IMG/VR virus record: IMGVR_UViG_3300038301_000548
Location: 62,001 to 126,000 of that record
DNA length: 64,000 nt
DNA from: a virus
Direction: 5' to 3' (one strand)
The notes under the pieces were generated by a model. It was not told where the DNA came from and ran no database searches. It saw only the letters and a list, made by a program, of their open reading frames with translations. The position numbers were made by a program, and so were the translations under genes. Within the stretch, counting starts at the first letter, position 1. Each line of letters opens with the position of its first letter. This document shows positions 52,917 through 63,600 of the stretch, one piece after another.

Positions 52917-55150
52917 GGGCTAACTCTAAATCTAAATTTCTCTGGTTGTTCTATATAATCTGATCCGTCTTTTAGCAGGAATGAGATTTCATATGCGTTA
53001 TTTGGCTCAAGTAATGTCATATCCAAATCGAAGAAAGAACCCTGGTTATCGTATGAGACTGAAGAATAACTAGGTGTTGAGCCGGTTGAGTATGATACTA
53101 CCTCATAATTGTCATAAACTTTAGTTATTTTATAGAATAAGTCTCTTATGTTGTTGATTGGAGCAGACTTTGAAGCTTTAGTGTAGATGTTTGGCTGCCA
53201 ATTCTTGTCTCTCGTGTAAATCCTAAAAGTTGTCCTCTCGTCTTTCAGATAAGAATCTTTCAAATTTGTTATATTAAGATTATAAGACGGCATCTCGTAA
53301 GAATTGTCATGAGACTCATTATAAATAGTGAAACCAGAACCGGTGGTCAAGGTAGTCGCGACGCCGGCAATCGACTTAGCCCAGACGTCGTAAACAAATG
53401 TCTGTGAACCGGTGTATGCAAATGAGGCTTTATACACTCCTGTTGCGTGCTTACTGGCTGTGATGTGTCGGACGCTTGCTGGCAAGACACCTCCCGCATT
53501 AGGTACCAACTTTTCCCCGGCGCTAGTTGGTGATGGCACGGTATGAAGAGAGACGACCAAATTTGACCCAATATTTGGCAAGTCGTAAAATGAACCTCTT
53601 CTTTTGTTATACAGAAATATTGTATTTAAATTTTCTGCAGCAGGAGCGAGTGAGCTAGACTTTGCTATATAGTTCCTATCGTCTTTTATAGAATCATCCC
53701 ACTGAGCTTCGAGTGCTGGTCTACGAAGGTATTCGTGAGACCCTCTTGCTAAAAACTTTTTTGTATAATATGAACTTTGTTTCGATCCGTTTTCATATTC
53801 TTCTGCTAGTTTGACCACCATTCCATAATTAGGCATTCCAGTACCAGAAGTAAAGTTGACTATAGTTGCTCCGTCGTCGCCGGTGGGAATATTTGATGAA
53901 ATATTAGTATTTCCATGAAGCCCAGTGGCGGATTGTGTCATATTAAGGACTGTTGTATTAGTGCTAGTCACTATCTTTAATTTAAAATCTAAATCAACCC
54001 TGTCTTTTAAGATTGTAGCTGTGGCCGTAGAGTTGGCACCTATACCTAAGTACCAGGTGTTGCCTAGTGAATATGCAGAAGTCCCATTTGTCTTAAAAAC
54101 ATACTTAAACTCCTGACCTTCATGGGAGCGTATGGTCAGAGTAGGATCATCTAACCCACCTGCAAAAGCAGATAAGGTATTTGAATTTCCAAGCGATTCT
54201 GTGTTTGCTTGGCCGTTTCCTTTTATTCCAGAGACGGCATGTGTAAATGTTACAGTTGCGCTGCTTGCATCTATAGGCGCCGCAGTGATCTTATCTTTAG
54301 TTGTTGAGTTAGCCGCATTAACAGAGATAGCAATTGCTTGCCCCAGCTTCGCCACGGTATTAGCATCACTTATTCCGATGATATTGTTCCCCGATGAAGC
54401 AATATTTGTTCCGTTATTAGTAGTAAAAGTATGCGAAACGCCATCGGCATCCTTTAAGATGAGCTTAGCATCATTAGCCAGGTTTGTGGTGTTGTTGACC
54501 AAAATCGTCGCAGTCGGGGCTTTCTTAAGCGAGTTTTCAAATCCAGAACCGAAAGTCACACTGCCGGCAGCTGCAACGATTGAATCTCCGCCCTTATAAT
54601 ATTTGATCCATTCTTCTACTAGGCCAGTGACATCGATGTTCAGATCTTCTGTTCCCTCGGATAAAAACTGAGTGTGCTCCATCGGAATACTAGAAGTTAT
54701 ATATGTAGATTTCCCGTAGTCTGAACCTGTGCTGTGCCATACATTTCCTGTAGATGCTGTCAACCAATTGCTAGGTTCTGTGTTCAGGTAGCTCTCCATG
54801 TCTAGGCCGTCACCTTCAGTCCAGCTACGTAATACAGGGTGGGCTACGATTTGATAATCTTCAGGAGTTGTTTGGCCGTGTTCGGAATTGAAAAACCTTA
54901 ACTTAAAACTCACAGAACCACTTTCGGGTAAAATGGAACTATCTCTGTCTTTCGAGATAGATTCTACTGGAAATTCAGATAAAATCCGAGTCATCTCGAG
55001 TGAAGAACTGCTGGCCTGGCCGTATATCGAAAACAATTCTAAGATGTCCGAGGCGCCCATATTTGAATTAAAGGACCTAGATGTCAAGTTTTCTCTAAAA
55101 GCTGCAGAAATTGTATTATCTTTTGTTGCAATATATCTTTTTATACTCAT
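52913..55150 (-). CDS. Baseplate-region virion protein (745 aa) with two recurrent domains
   Basis: Follows the gp6-like gene by one base and overlaps the 3430-aa gene. Residues 1-200 contain YIATKDNTISAAFRENLTSR, then a pattern like the DNRLRE beta domain (FKLRFFNSE, LNIDVTGLVEEWIKYY). Residues about 220-435 hold two copies of the module found in other virion proteins: LILKDADGVSHTFTT with SGIKGNGQANTES and FAGG; TIRSHEGQEFKYVFKT with LNMTQSATGLHGNTNISS. The C-terminal third is beta-rich with EPNNAYEISFLLKDGSDYI. It may correspond in place to T4 gp7/gp8 wedge proteins, but similarity is not visible. Confidence 0.8.
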   Translation of the reverse strand: MSIKRYIATKDNTISAAFRENLTSRSFNSNMGASDILELFSIYGQASSSSLEMTRILSEFPVESISKDRDSSILPESGSVSFKLRFFNSEHGQTTPEDYQIVAHPVLRSWTEGDGLDMESYLNTEPSNWLTASTGNVWHSTGSDYGKSTYITSSIPMEHTQFLSEGTEDLNIDVTGLVEEWIKYYKGGDSIVAAAGSVTFGSGFENSLKKAPTATILVNNTTNLANDAKLILKDADGVSHTFTTNNGTNIASSGNNIIGISDANTVAKLGQAIAISVNAANSTTKDKITAAPIDASSATVTFTHAVSGIKGNGQANTESLGNSNTLSAFAGGLDDPTLTIRSHEGQEFKYVFKTNGTSAYSLGNTWYLGIGANSTATATILKDRVDLDFKLKIVTSTNTTVLNMTQSATGLHGNTNISSNIPTGDDGATIVNFTSGTGMPNYGMVVKLAEEYENGSKQSSYYTKKFLARGSHEYLRRPALEAQWDDSIKDDRNYIAKSSSLAPAAENLNTIFLYNKRRGSFYDLPNIGSNLVVSLHTVPSPTSAGEKLVPNAGGVLPASVRHITASKHATGVYKASFAYTGSQTFVYDVWAKSIAGVATTLTTGSGFTIYNESHDNSYEMPSYNLNITNLKDSYLKDERTTFRIYTRDKNWQPNIYTKASKSAPINNIRDLFYKITKVYDNYEVVSYSTGSTPSYSSVSYDNQGSFFDLDMTLLEPNNAYEISFLLKDGSDYIEQPEKFRFRVSP

Positions 55151-55151
55151 T

Positions 55152-56984
55152 TTAAGCTATCCCTACTGTCCCCGATATATCATCTAGGTATTTTATTTCC
55201 CATATGGAATTTTTTGGTATATAAATGTAACTATCATTTGGGTGTTGGTTTCCCAATACATCGTATGAATAGCTGCTATAGTTTCCGGATGATAGATTCT
55301 TAACCTTAACTCCGTTGCGTGGTGGGACTCTGACTATCTCTGGCATTGCATTCAATATCCTTTGCACCTCAGAAATGTAAAAGTACTCTCCAATGTCAGG
55401 GGGTATAACCATAAGTTCCTCATACACTCTCCTCTTAAGAGTGGAGAGAAAGGTTTGCGGGTTTACGTTGGGCTTTATAACTACATTAATTTCTAGACCA
55501 AGATTAATTATATTTGCGTCGAAAAGGTCGATGCTATCTGATATCATCCTCACTGCGTTTAACCATGTTTTCACGTTTTGCTTAATCAGGGAAGAGCAAG
55601 GTTCGAAGTCACCCCTTGCAGACTCTCCTATCAAATATATATTCAAGTTTCTTCTTAGGTCATTTGTGTCTGTTACCACCGAAGCCCTTCTGACTGCACC
55701 ATAAGATTTGGGCATTGCATATATAGAAGATACATAGTCCTGTTTAGTAACAGCGCGACCTTGACTAGAGTACCTACCTAGGTGTCTCTTTTTCAGTTCT
55801 TCCGTAGTCGGGACGCTAATTCTGCCATTTATGGGTTTTTCATTAACTACTTGCAGATTGTCTCTTACAAACTTCATATCTGCTGCAGACATTAGATGTT
55901 CATTTTTAAACTTCAAGTTTGCTTCTAACATTTCGTTGACAGTGCCGACTGCAGCATTAGAATTCGATGTTGTATTGCTTTTATATGTTATAGTTAATAC
56001 AGTGTTACTGGGTGCTACACCCAGAGAATCTGATGATATCAGACTTAACGCGTCTTGTTTTGGACTCGCAACATAAGGTAGTCCTGGTCTACTAAGTATA
56101 ACGCTGCTGGGATCTGCGATCGAATTAGTTGTGAGGTTTGCTTCGGATCCATGTCCAAAAGAAATATAAGACCTTTCTAGTTCACGTTCGACGATAAACC
56201 TCCTTGGGACAGGTTTGGGCTTCATTATGGAAGGTGAAGTCGAATCTTGGTTTTCTGGGTCTATTATTGGAGAATATACAACATCTTGTGTCAAGTGATC
56301 AACTTTTGTCCACTCTCTTCCTTTATCGTCAACACAACTGACCACAGACAAGACTGAAGAGTCAGGAATCACCAGCTTTCGAAATCTAACGTGGTCGCCG
56401 ATTTCGATAGTGAACTTTTTTTCCACACCAGATTCGACATCTACTAAAGTCTTTAATAGAAACCAATCTATTTTGGAACCGTCTGCAGATAATATATGGC
56501 CTACAACTTTAGAGTTGTTCTCGCTTAGCACAGTATCTGTAATTGTGGTATATTCATTGCCCCCCGATGATCCACATCTAGATTTGGCTCGGAGCGTGAC
56601 TTCTCCCAGTGGATCTAGTCCAGTACCATGTGTATTTGCTCTTCTGTAAGACAGAATTGTACATTCGCCAAAAGTCGGAGTCTCAGGTTGGACACTGTCT
56701 GAATTTGGAGCAAGAGTTTGGTAGTGGCTTACGAAAGAGGCCGGTTCGATACAAGAGGCTGCATTAGATTCATTTGCGGCATGATCTATATAGTGATGAA
56801 GCTGGTCACCCACCATGCTGACTAGGTCTAACATCAAGGCCCCAAAGGATGATTGATTAAAGTCTTGATATGTATTTGGGTAATATCTTTTTATATAAGT
56901 CTTCAGCTCGTCTTTGATTTCTCTAAAGCTTCTAGTCGTATAGTCAATTTCTACTTGGTCGCGAGAAGGTCTGTTTCCTGACAT
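55152..56984 (-). CDS. gp6: Baseplate wedge protein, gp6-like
   Basis: 610-aa wedge subunit of the T4 gp6 / baseplate-J family, which forms the inner baseplate ring. The N-terminus matches: YTTRSFREIKDELKTYIKRY, then FNQSSFGALMLDLVSMVGDQLHHYIDHAANES. The middle region has HLGRYSSQGRAVTKQDYVSSIYAMP, a baseplate-J segment, and the C-terminus has INVVIKPNVNPQTFL, LKRRVYEELMVIPPDIGEYFYISEVQRIL. T4 gp6 is 660 aa. It follows gp25-like in the same direction, the usual neighbour. Confidence 0.85.
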   Translation of the reverse strand: MSGNRPSRDQVEIDYTTRSFREIKDELKTYIKRYYPNTYQDFNQSSFGALMLDLVSMVGDQLHHYIDHAANESNAASCIEPASFVSHYQTLAPNSDSVQPETPTFGECTILSYRRANTHGTGLDPLGEVTLRAKSRCGSSGGNEYTTITDTVLSENNSKVVGHILSADGSKIDWFLLKTLVDVESGVEKKFTIEIGDHVRFRKLVIPDSSVLSVVSCVDDKGREWTKVDHLTQDVVYSPIIDPENQDSTSPSIMKPKPVPRRFIVERELERSYISFGHGSEANLTTNSIADPSSVILSRPGLPYVASPKQDALSLISSDSLGVAPSNTVLTITYKSNTTSNSNAAVGTVNEMLEANLKFKNEHLMSAADMKFVRDNLQVVNEKPINGRISVPTTEELKKRHLGRYSSQGRAVTKQDYVSSIYAMPKSYGAVRRASVVTDTNDLRRNLNIYLIGESARGDFEPCSSLIKQNVKTWLNAVRMISDSIDLFDANIINLGLEINVVIKPNVNPQTFLSTLKRRVYEELMVIPPDIGEYFYISEVQRILNAMPEIVRVPPRNGVKVKNLSSGNYSSYSYDVLGNQHPNDSYIYIPKNSIWEIKYLDDISGTVGIA

Positions 56985-57071
56985 ATTTTGTACACTCTCT
57001 TGTTTTATTATTCGGATTTAATTATTTCTAATACAATAACTATATCTTTATTGTTAAAAAAATAATTTTTA

Positions 57072-57575
57072 CTACGTCGCAAAGGGAAAATGCCTTAAAG
57101 AGTTGCTTAATTTTGTGATGTTTTGAATATCTCGAGCTGATCGATCTGTTAGAACATCCTTTATAGTTTTCATGAGTTTGTCTACTACAAACAACACAGA
57201 AATCATTCTAGGAAAAAAGTTTATACTAAAATTTATATTCAACACAGCTATATTCTCGTCCATATTTTCTTCATCTGATATAAATTGAGCTTCATTAATT
57301 ACAATATCTGGTAAATACTTTCTCACTTGTTTTTCTAACCTGGTTCTAAATTCCCCTAATTCTGGGGAGTTATAAGTCTCGAACAAATACCTATCTAGAC
57401 CTACTCCTAAGTCTGGATTCATTGGCCATTCGCCTGGGTTAGTTCTTAAAAGAAATATAAAATCTTGTATTATTGATTCTCTCAAATCTTTCACTGGCTG
57501 GTACGGGCCATGGTTTGGCGAAATTGTTAATGGCCATCGTGGCTGTATTTGTGGTTCACCTATGTTAGTCGACAT
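57072..57575 (-). CDS. gp25: Baseplate wedge protein, gp25-like
   Basis: 167-aa member of the GPW/gp25 family, which joins the baseplate wedge to the sheath end. Pattern: LTISPNHGPYQPVKDLRESIIQDFIFLLRTNPGEWPMNPDLGVGLDRYLFE, followed by a helix (LEKQVRKYLPDIVINEAQF) and strands (NIAVLNINFSINF). T4 gp25 is 132 aa; the extra length is at the C-terminus (LMKTIKDVLTDRSARD). GAGGGAGA and a CTATTTA motif lie within 20 bases before the ATG. The older lysozyme-like label of this family does not mean it has lytic activity. Confidence 0.88.
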   Translation of the reverse strand: MSTNIGEPQIQPRWPLTISPNHGPYQPVKDLRESIIQDFIFLLRTNPGEWPMNPDLGVGLDRYLFETYNSPELGEFRTRLEKQVRKYLPDIVINEAQFISDEENMDENIAVLNINFSINFFPRMISVLFVVDKLMKTIKDVLTDRSARDIQNITKLSNSLRHFPFAT

Positions 57576-57594
57576 TAGTCTTTATCTCCCTCTC

Positions 57595-57601
57595 TAAATA
57601 G
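57595..57601 (-). promoter_or_regulatory. CTATTTA motif upstream of gp25-like gene
   Basis: The coding strand reads CACCACTATTTAGAGAGGG, 20 bases before the gp25-like ATG in a 53-base gap. The motif runs into the ribosome-binding site, which argues for an RNA-level role here or a very short leader. Confidence 0.35.
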
Positions 57602-57628
57602 TGGTGCACCAATATATTTGAAAAGAGA

Positions 57629-60600
57629 TTATTCAAAATCTTCAGGATTAGGCATTTGACCGAAAGGAGAGGGGAGAGGAGAACGGCAAACCCTCTCCTC
57701 CATATGCTCTGGAGTGTATAATGCTGGGGCTTCATCGTCGCAGGCGCCGGATCGTTGGCGCATCTTCTTTTCGCCGGGCAATTGGTATGTTGATAATGCC
57801 AAAATAGTAAAAGGAGACAGTGGGTGTCCGTAGCGGTCAGCGTTCCATGGTTTCAAGCCTTCGTCAGGCCATTGTGACTCATGGTCCATACAAGGCACGC
57901 CGAATGCAAACACGCCGTCCATCAAAGCGACAGGGCCTTTATACAAATAGCCTACTGCCCTCTCCAGGGTCCTCTTCATGGGCTTTGTGTCGCCATCGAA
58001 GAGTGAGTCGACTGAATACCATATGTCTCGACCGGTGGAGACGATCACTGTTGAATATTTGCCTTTCTCACCCTCGGCGTTCCTTTGGAGGCCGGCGCTC
58101 ATGAGTGACTTATCAGCTGAGACTGTTCTGATACCATCCCAAGAAAGGTTCTCTATGTTACAGTTTTCCCAATGAGTCTTCATTTCTTTGTAAGCTGGGT
58201 CTATAGTGCTGGCAATGCCTCGGAAAAGCGCCGAAGGGAAATACTTTATGAGATCTTTCAACATATCTTTAAAGTTATCAAAGAATTCCCTAGGAATAGC
58301 CAGGTCAAAACAATCTAGGTTTTCTGGATTTGATATTGGATTATCTGTTAGAGACTTCATAGCTTCCGCTTGGCTGTGATTATTCAAGAATTCATTTCTT
58401 TCTTTGGCATTCAGTCCGGACATCTTAGTCAAGAATGCTAAATTATGTTTTGGGGTTTGTAAAATACTAGGCATAGTGCTGTATCCAGACAACAAAGAAG
58501 TTGCGTACACTGTGCTTATAGCTTGAAATCTTTTTACAGGCAAAACATACTGTAGAAGCGCTTTTGTTTCTGGTTTTCTAAGGAGCCTTTCTGATATTCC
58601 TCTCTGCCTTAGATGGTACTTCTCCTTGAACGAACTCAATGGCCAGCAATTGATCATCACTTCCCCTAGGGGAGAAATGTCTAAACGCTCTTCGCCTAAT
58701 GGAACTGAAAGAAAGTTGTCCATTCTTCCGGTTCGCAACTCCTCTGAGGGTTTTCTGAGGATTGTTGATCTAGACAGATCTGTTATCTCCGAAGCCGCGG
58801 CGCCGGGGCTATGGTTGTTTATTGGGATATTGGATACAAACCTGCAGATCTGCTCAACTGTTGAGGTTCTCATCAAGCCCTGCTTAACTCCCAACAAAGC
58901 TTTATCAAACACAGCTGATGAGATAGCTTGATCAATGCCAGTGGAGCCGTTGAGTGCGGCCATGTATGTGTCTTTAATATTGATCACAGTGCCTGCAGAT
59001 ATTGGCAGGCTGTGAATAGTGTTAGCAGGCAAGCCTGGTATAGCTACGGGGGATGTATACAGCAGCTTTAGTATAGCTTTATTATACTGTTCTTTTAGCT
59101 GTAGCGGACTCATAGCTGTGTCAAGATCAGTGTCAGTAATTTGTTTATCTAGTAAGTACTTGTTAAAAGACTTCGTCAGCGGAGTATAGTCAGTGTTGCC
59201 AGGGGTAAAAACAAATTTATACATCTCGTAATCCATCTTAAGTAGGATATCTTCTGGGCGGCCGGCGAAAACGGAAGTCATCTCCTCTTCTTCATAAAGC
59301 ACCATGTTGCGCATGTGAGCAGCTCGGACATTCTCCGCGAAACTATCAAGGTTGTCCTCTGCTTGGCCGTCAAAAGAATTATTATACCCTTCCAGCGCTG
59401 CTTGCCAGGTGTTATGCGGATTTGGATTGCGGGGATCGTGAAGCCTAGACTCGGCGGTCACAAAGTCCAAAGGATCGAATTGTCGAGGCGCAAATTCGCG
59501 TTGATTCAGAAAAGCTAGAATACCGATAGGGCCAGTTCCGAAATTGCCATTAAAATTAAGCCCTAGGGCGCCAAAACGGTCGTTGCACACTTCGTTGTGA
59601 AATAGGATAGTTGTTCTTATGAGCCACTCAATGCCGCCGCGGTTTCCGAGTAGATTCGAAAAGCGTCCGTTTTCTCGGACATTGTAACCTAGATCGGACC
59701 ATGGGATCCACTCCTCCATATCTCTTGGCTTTATCGCCATTTGAGCTGCTTCTACGTGGCTGTCCGATCCGGCTAAACGATGGACAACACGGCCGTTGCC
59801 GTCGCCATGCATAATACTTATTTCTCTCTTGTTTGCGCGGTCTTTCCAGTCACCATTGAATGAATTAGTATCATTATAGCCGGGTATTTGGGTCACTCTG
59901 AAGCGAAACATTTGCGAATTCTGGCGATCGCTGGGATTGCCCCAGAAGTCTGTACCGGTACTGTGGCTCATATTAATGCATAACATAAAAAAGAGCTTTC
60001 TAAATTCGTCACTATGGGGGCCTAGGCCTTGATCGCCGGGGTCCTTAACCTTTGAGAAGGTCTGGCTCGTGTCAATCCAGCACAGCATAATATGCATATA
60101 ATACAAACAGGCCAGGGCCCAAGGAACTTTCTGGCGGACGACAGCCAGACCTGCACCATCCTCTTGTTGGTTGGCCGGCACACGGTTCCAAAATTTTTGA
60201 TTGGCGCCTTGGTCGCGATTGACATTTTGCACCAAAAGATCTGCTGAAATATCATATTGAGCCATGGCGGCAAAAGCAGCTATAGTATCCTCTGGGGATA
60301 GGTTTGAATCTTTTATCTTTTGGTATACCTTTATCATAAGGTTTAATGCATATGGTGCCACTGGGTTTGTAAACTTTGTTTCTCCATATAAGATATTGCA
60401 CTCTGACCTTATTGAGTACATATATCTTCTTGCTACCATCACCCCTATTCCTGTGAGGAACTGCATTATCAAGTCGAATGCCTCATCCACCTGCACTTGC
60501 TTTATAATCTTTGAGTTTTGAGCTTTAATTCTGTAAACTGCTGTGTATATGTTATCTATTGGCGCGTCCTCTGATGTAGGTACTATAAAATCTTCGACTT

Positions 60601-63600
60601 CGTCTGCTGCTTCTGCTGCTTGGCCCATTTGTATCAGCCGCCTTATGACTTCAGCATTCTTTTTATTACGAAAAAAAGCAGGATAACTGTATAGGCTATC
60701 GAGGTTTTCGCTACCGAAATGAGTATTTTCGGCGCCGGGTCGAGAGGTCTTATTCAGTGTGTGCTTAATTACCGACCTAATAAAAATCGATACGTCTGCC
60801 ATACTGAGGCGACCATCGGAATAGTACAAAGTATTGTTGTTTTTATTGTGAAACGGCATCTTAATAGTCGGGATTCTATTATAATTTACTAGATATTCGC
60901 CGGCGCCGTCGTTCAATAATCCAGATACAGGGCCCTGAGGAGGTTGAATTAGTTTCCCGTCGTCGGCATACCCCTCCAAGCCGGGGATGTCACTAGGTTT
61001 GAAATCACCAGTTGCGTAGCGAGGTATAAGAGTTTGGTTTTCACCTCGAAAATAATAGTCTATGGTGTTTATGCTTTCCGCCATGGCGCGCCGGGTGTCG
61101 ACCAGGTTACCTGGTGAGAGGTCTGGGGTGAGTCTGTATTTTTTGTCCACCCGGGAAAAACTAAAAAAGTTATGATTGCGCGCAATAGAATATGGCATAG
61201 ACATGCCGGCAGGAGCCGAGAGCGGGCATATTAAAGAATTAACGTTATTAAAGCCACAAACGTCCGGATTGATGAGTTTGCGCCTTGGTGTGGTCTGAGC
61301 GTCTAAATGTTCGATGTTGCCGGGGAGTCCGCTTTCAAGGGCGACAGTAGGAAGCAAGGCCTGAGACCAGGATGGTAAAAACCCTGTTGTAAACATATCG
61401 GTAGCAGCCATGCTATTGGGCGAGACGATTGTTACATCAAGGGCGATGTCATCTCTGCTCCTAGTGGCGAGGGTGAGCCCAAGTGGTGCAGTTTGAGTGA
61501 ATGCCAAATCTGGTAAATTAGCGTTTCCTTCAAACATCATATTTATCGCCTCTTGAGACGTGGCTTTTAATGTTCTATCTTCTATGTTGGTTGGAATAAT
61601 ATTTGTTGTAAGATTTCCTGGTAAATTTAGATTTTCACCTTGCTCTTGGGTTAATGGCGATACAGTCTGTGCTGTCAAGTACCCCCAAAGGGAGTCTGGT
61701 CTCTTCTCTCTAAGGAAGGAGTTTAAGACCCCCTTGATCGCCGTGAGAGATTGGAAAAAGGTGCCTGTTGAGGTTCTGGGGTTACTGAGATTATAATCTT
61801 TCTCAAGCAAATAGAACCCAGTTGGATTTATCCCACTTCGGCGTATCAGGTTTCCTCGCGATGAAAATAGCCGATCTAACTCTGCTTTAGAGTTATAGTT
61901 TGGATTGTTTGCGGCCGAAGGGTCCGTATCATTTTCAAAAACCTTAGAGTATATCCTTTCGATAGAGCAGAACTGTACTCGACTGGTTGGGTTTAGTGCA
62001 GAGCTTCTATAAATTTTTTGCATGCCTTGCTGTGTTCTATCAAAAAAGTCTAAAGAGAAGTCGGGAAATCGCCCTGTCCACTCTCTCTGTCTGTCAGCTC
62101 CTGGAGCAGCAGCAGCAGCAAGGATCTTGTTATCGAGAGAAGTTATTCTGTGCGGGTTATCATCATCATCTGCAGATAAGGCCTGAACGAAGCCGTTGTG
62201 AAGGTTGGTAAAGTCAGTCATGATATCCCTTATAGCTACATTAAGTTTGCCTATGTTTGACTGTATCGCGCCTATGCGGGAAAGTCCTTGTGTAGTTATG
62301 GATGTTGACTTCTTAAGGTCTTCTAAGTATTCTGGAAGGACCACTTTGCAATAGACTTCTGAAGGTCTTGATTGGCCAGAGATATACACTCGTGTCACCA
62401 ATATTCTTAGGGGTATAGGATATATGTTTGGAGGTAATAATTTATGTTTTTTAGCTCTGAGATCCAGGCGGCCGTTGGCCCGGGCTTCAAAGAACTCGGG
62501 TACCTCATGCAGAATCTTACATGTTTCACCCCGGGGGTCTTCTGAATCTAGGCGCGCGGCGCCTAGATTCATGGGGTCCCCACCGCCGATTGGTTGAAAA
62601 CTCCAAGATTCATTCTGGGCTCTCCTGAGCCAGTGGAGCATACTAGCTTCGACGTTAGTACGCTGAAAAGGACAATCTTCTTCTCTATAGTTCTCATTAG
62701 CTGTCTCTGTTCCGCGGGCGTTTGAGTTCGCTGACGGGTTCGCTATAAGCCATGGCGCGGTAAGAGCTATATTCGACAATTTATCGATGCCCATGGGCCG
62801 TATAATGTACGGACCCAAGGGCAAGCCGTCTATGTCTAGACGATTGTCGGGGACCGGGCGCTGGTCGGATCTTCTCATAAAGAATGTGCGGCTGTTCTGA
62901 ACCAGGGCCGGGTCGAGCATTGTGTTGTTATCATTCTCACCTGTTCCGATTAGATGGCCATCGGAGTCATACCCGTCTACCTCGTCATACAGTAGCTGCA
63001 ATGTGTTTTCGTGGAAATCCCCAAAAAGATTAGAAGTCTCTTGTTCCGGGATAAAATGCAACACTGCTGGGTCAAATGTATCCCCTATTGTGAATGAGCC
63101 ATGGAGGCCTGCCAAGATAGACGCGTCACCAGAGAATTCGTAAACCGTCTCGACCCAATGTTCTTCTCTTGTTGCTTGATCCCGGGGACTCATCAAGGGC
63201 GTCTCAAAGGCCGCGCGGGCGGTGTCAAAACTTTGCTCGTCTTCAAACTCTCCTAGCTTGTTTTCAAAAATTCTTTGCCGGTGGGGCGCGGCGGGATGGC
63301 GCATATGAACAAGCTGGTCTCGTGTTAAGTCAAAAATGTTATTATCATCGACAGGGAGTGTTCTTCCGAGAAGATCTCTTTGGACCCCTAAGGTCGCAGC
63401 TTGACTATCTTTGCCAATTGGAAAAGTCAAACCGTGCGGGATCCCATAAGCTCTCAGCATTGAGCCGTTAATTTGGTCGACGCGGGCTTGCCCGTTAGCA
63501 AACTTAATGTTCAACTCGTCTATGTTGGTGAATTCAATATTCTCATAATGCTGAGTCGAGGGTCCGGATTGAAAATCATGTTTAAGGTTTTCAGATATAT

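Noticed and set aside
57033-57054. Inverted repeat ACAATAA/TTATTGT between gp25-like and gp6-like genes
   Set aside because: The stem is short and AT-only, and no T-run follows on the coding strand, so it is not a supportable terminator.
57072-57575. Lysozyme activity for the gp25-like protein
   Set aside because: The family label is historical. The sequence shows the structural GPW/gp25 pattern and no lysozyme catalytic motif.
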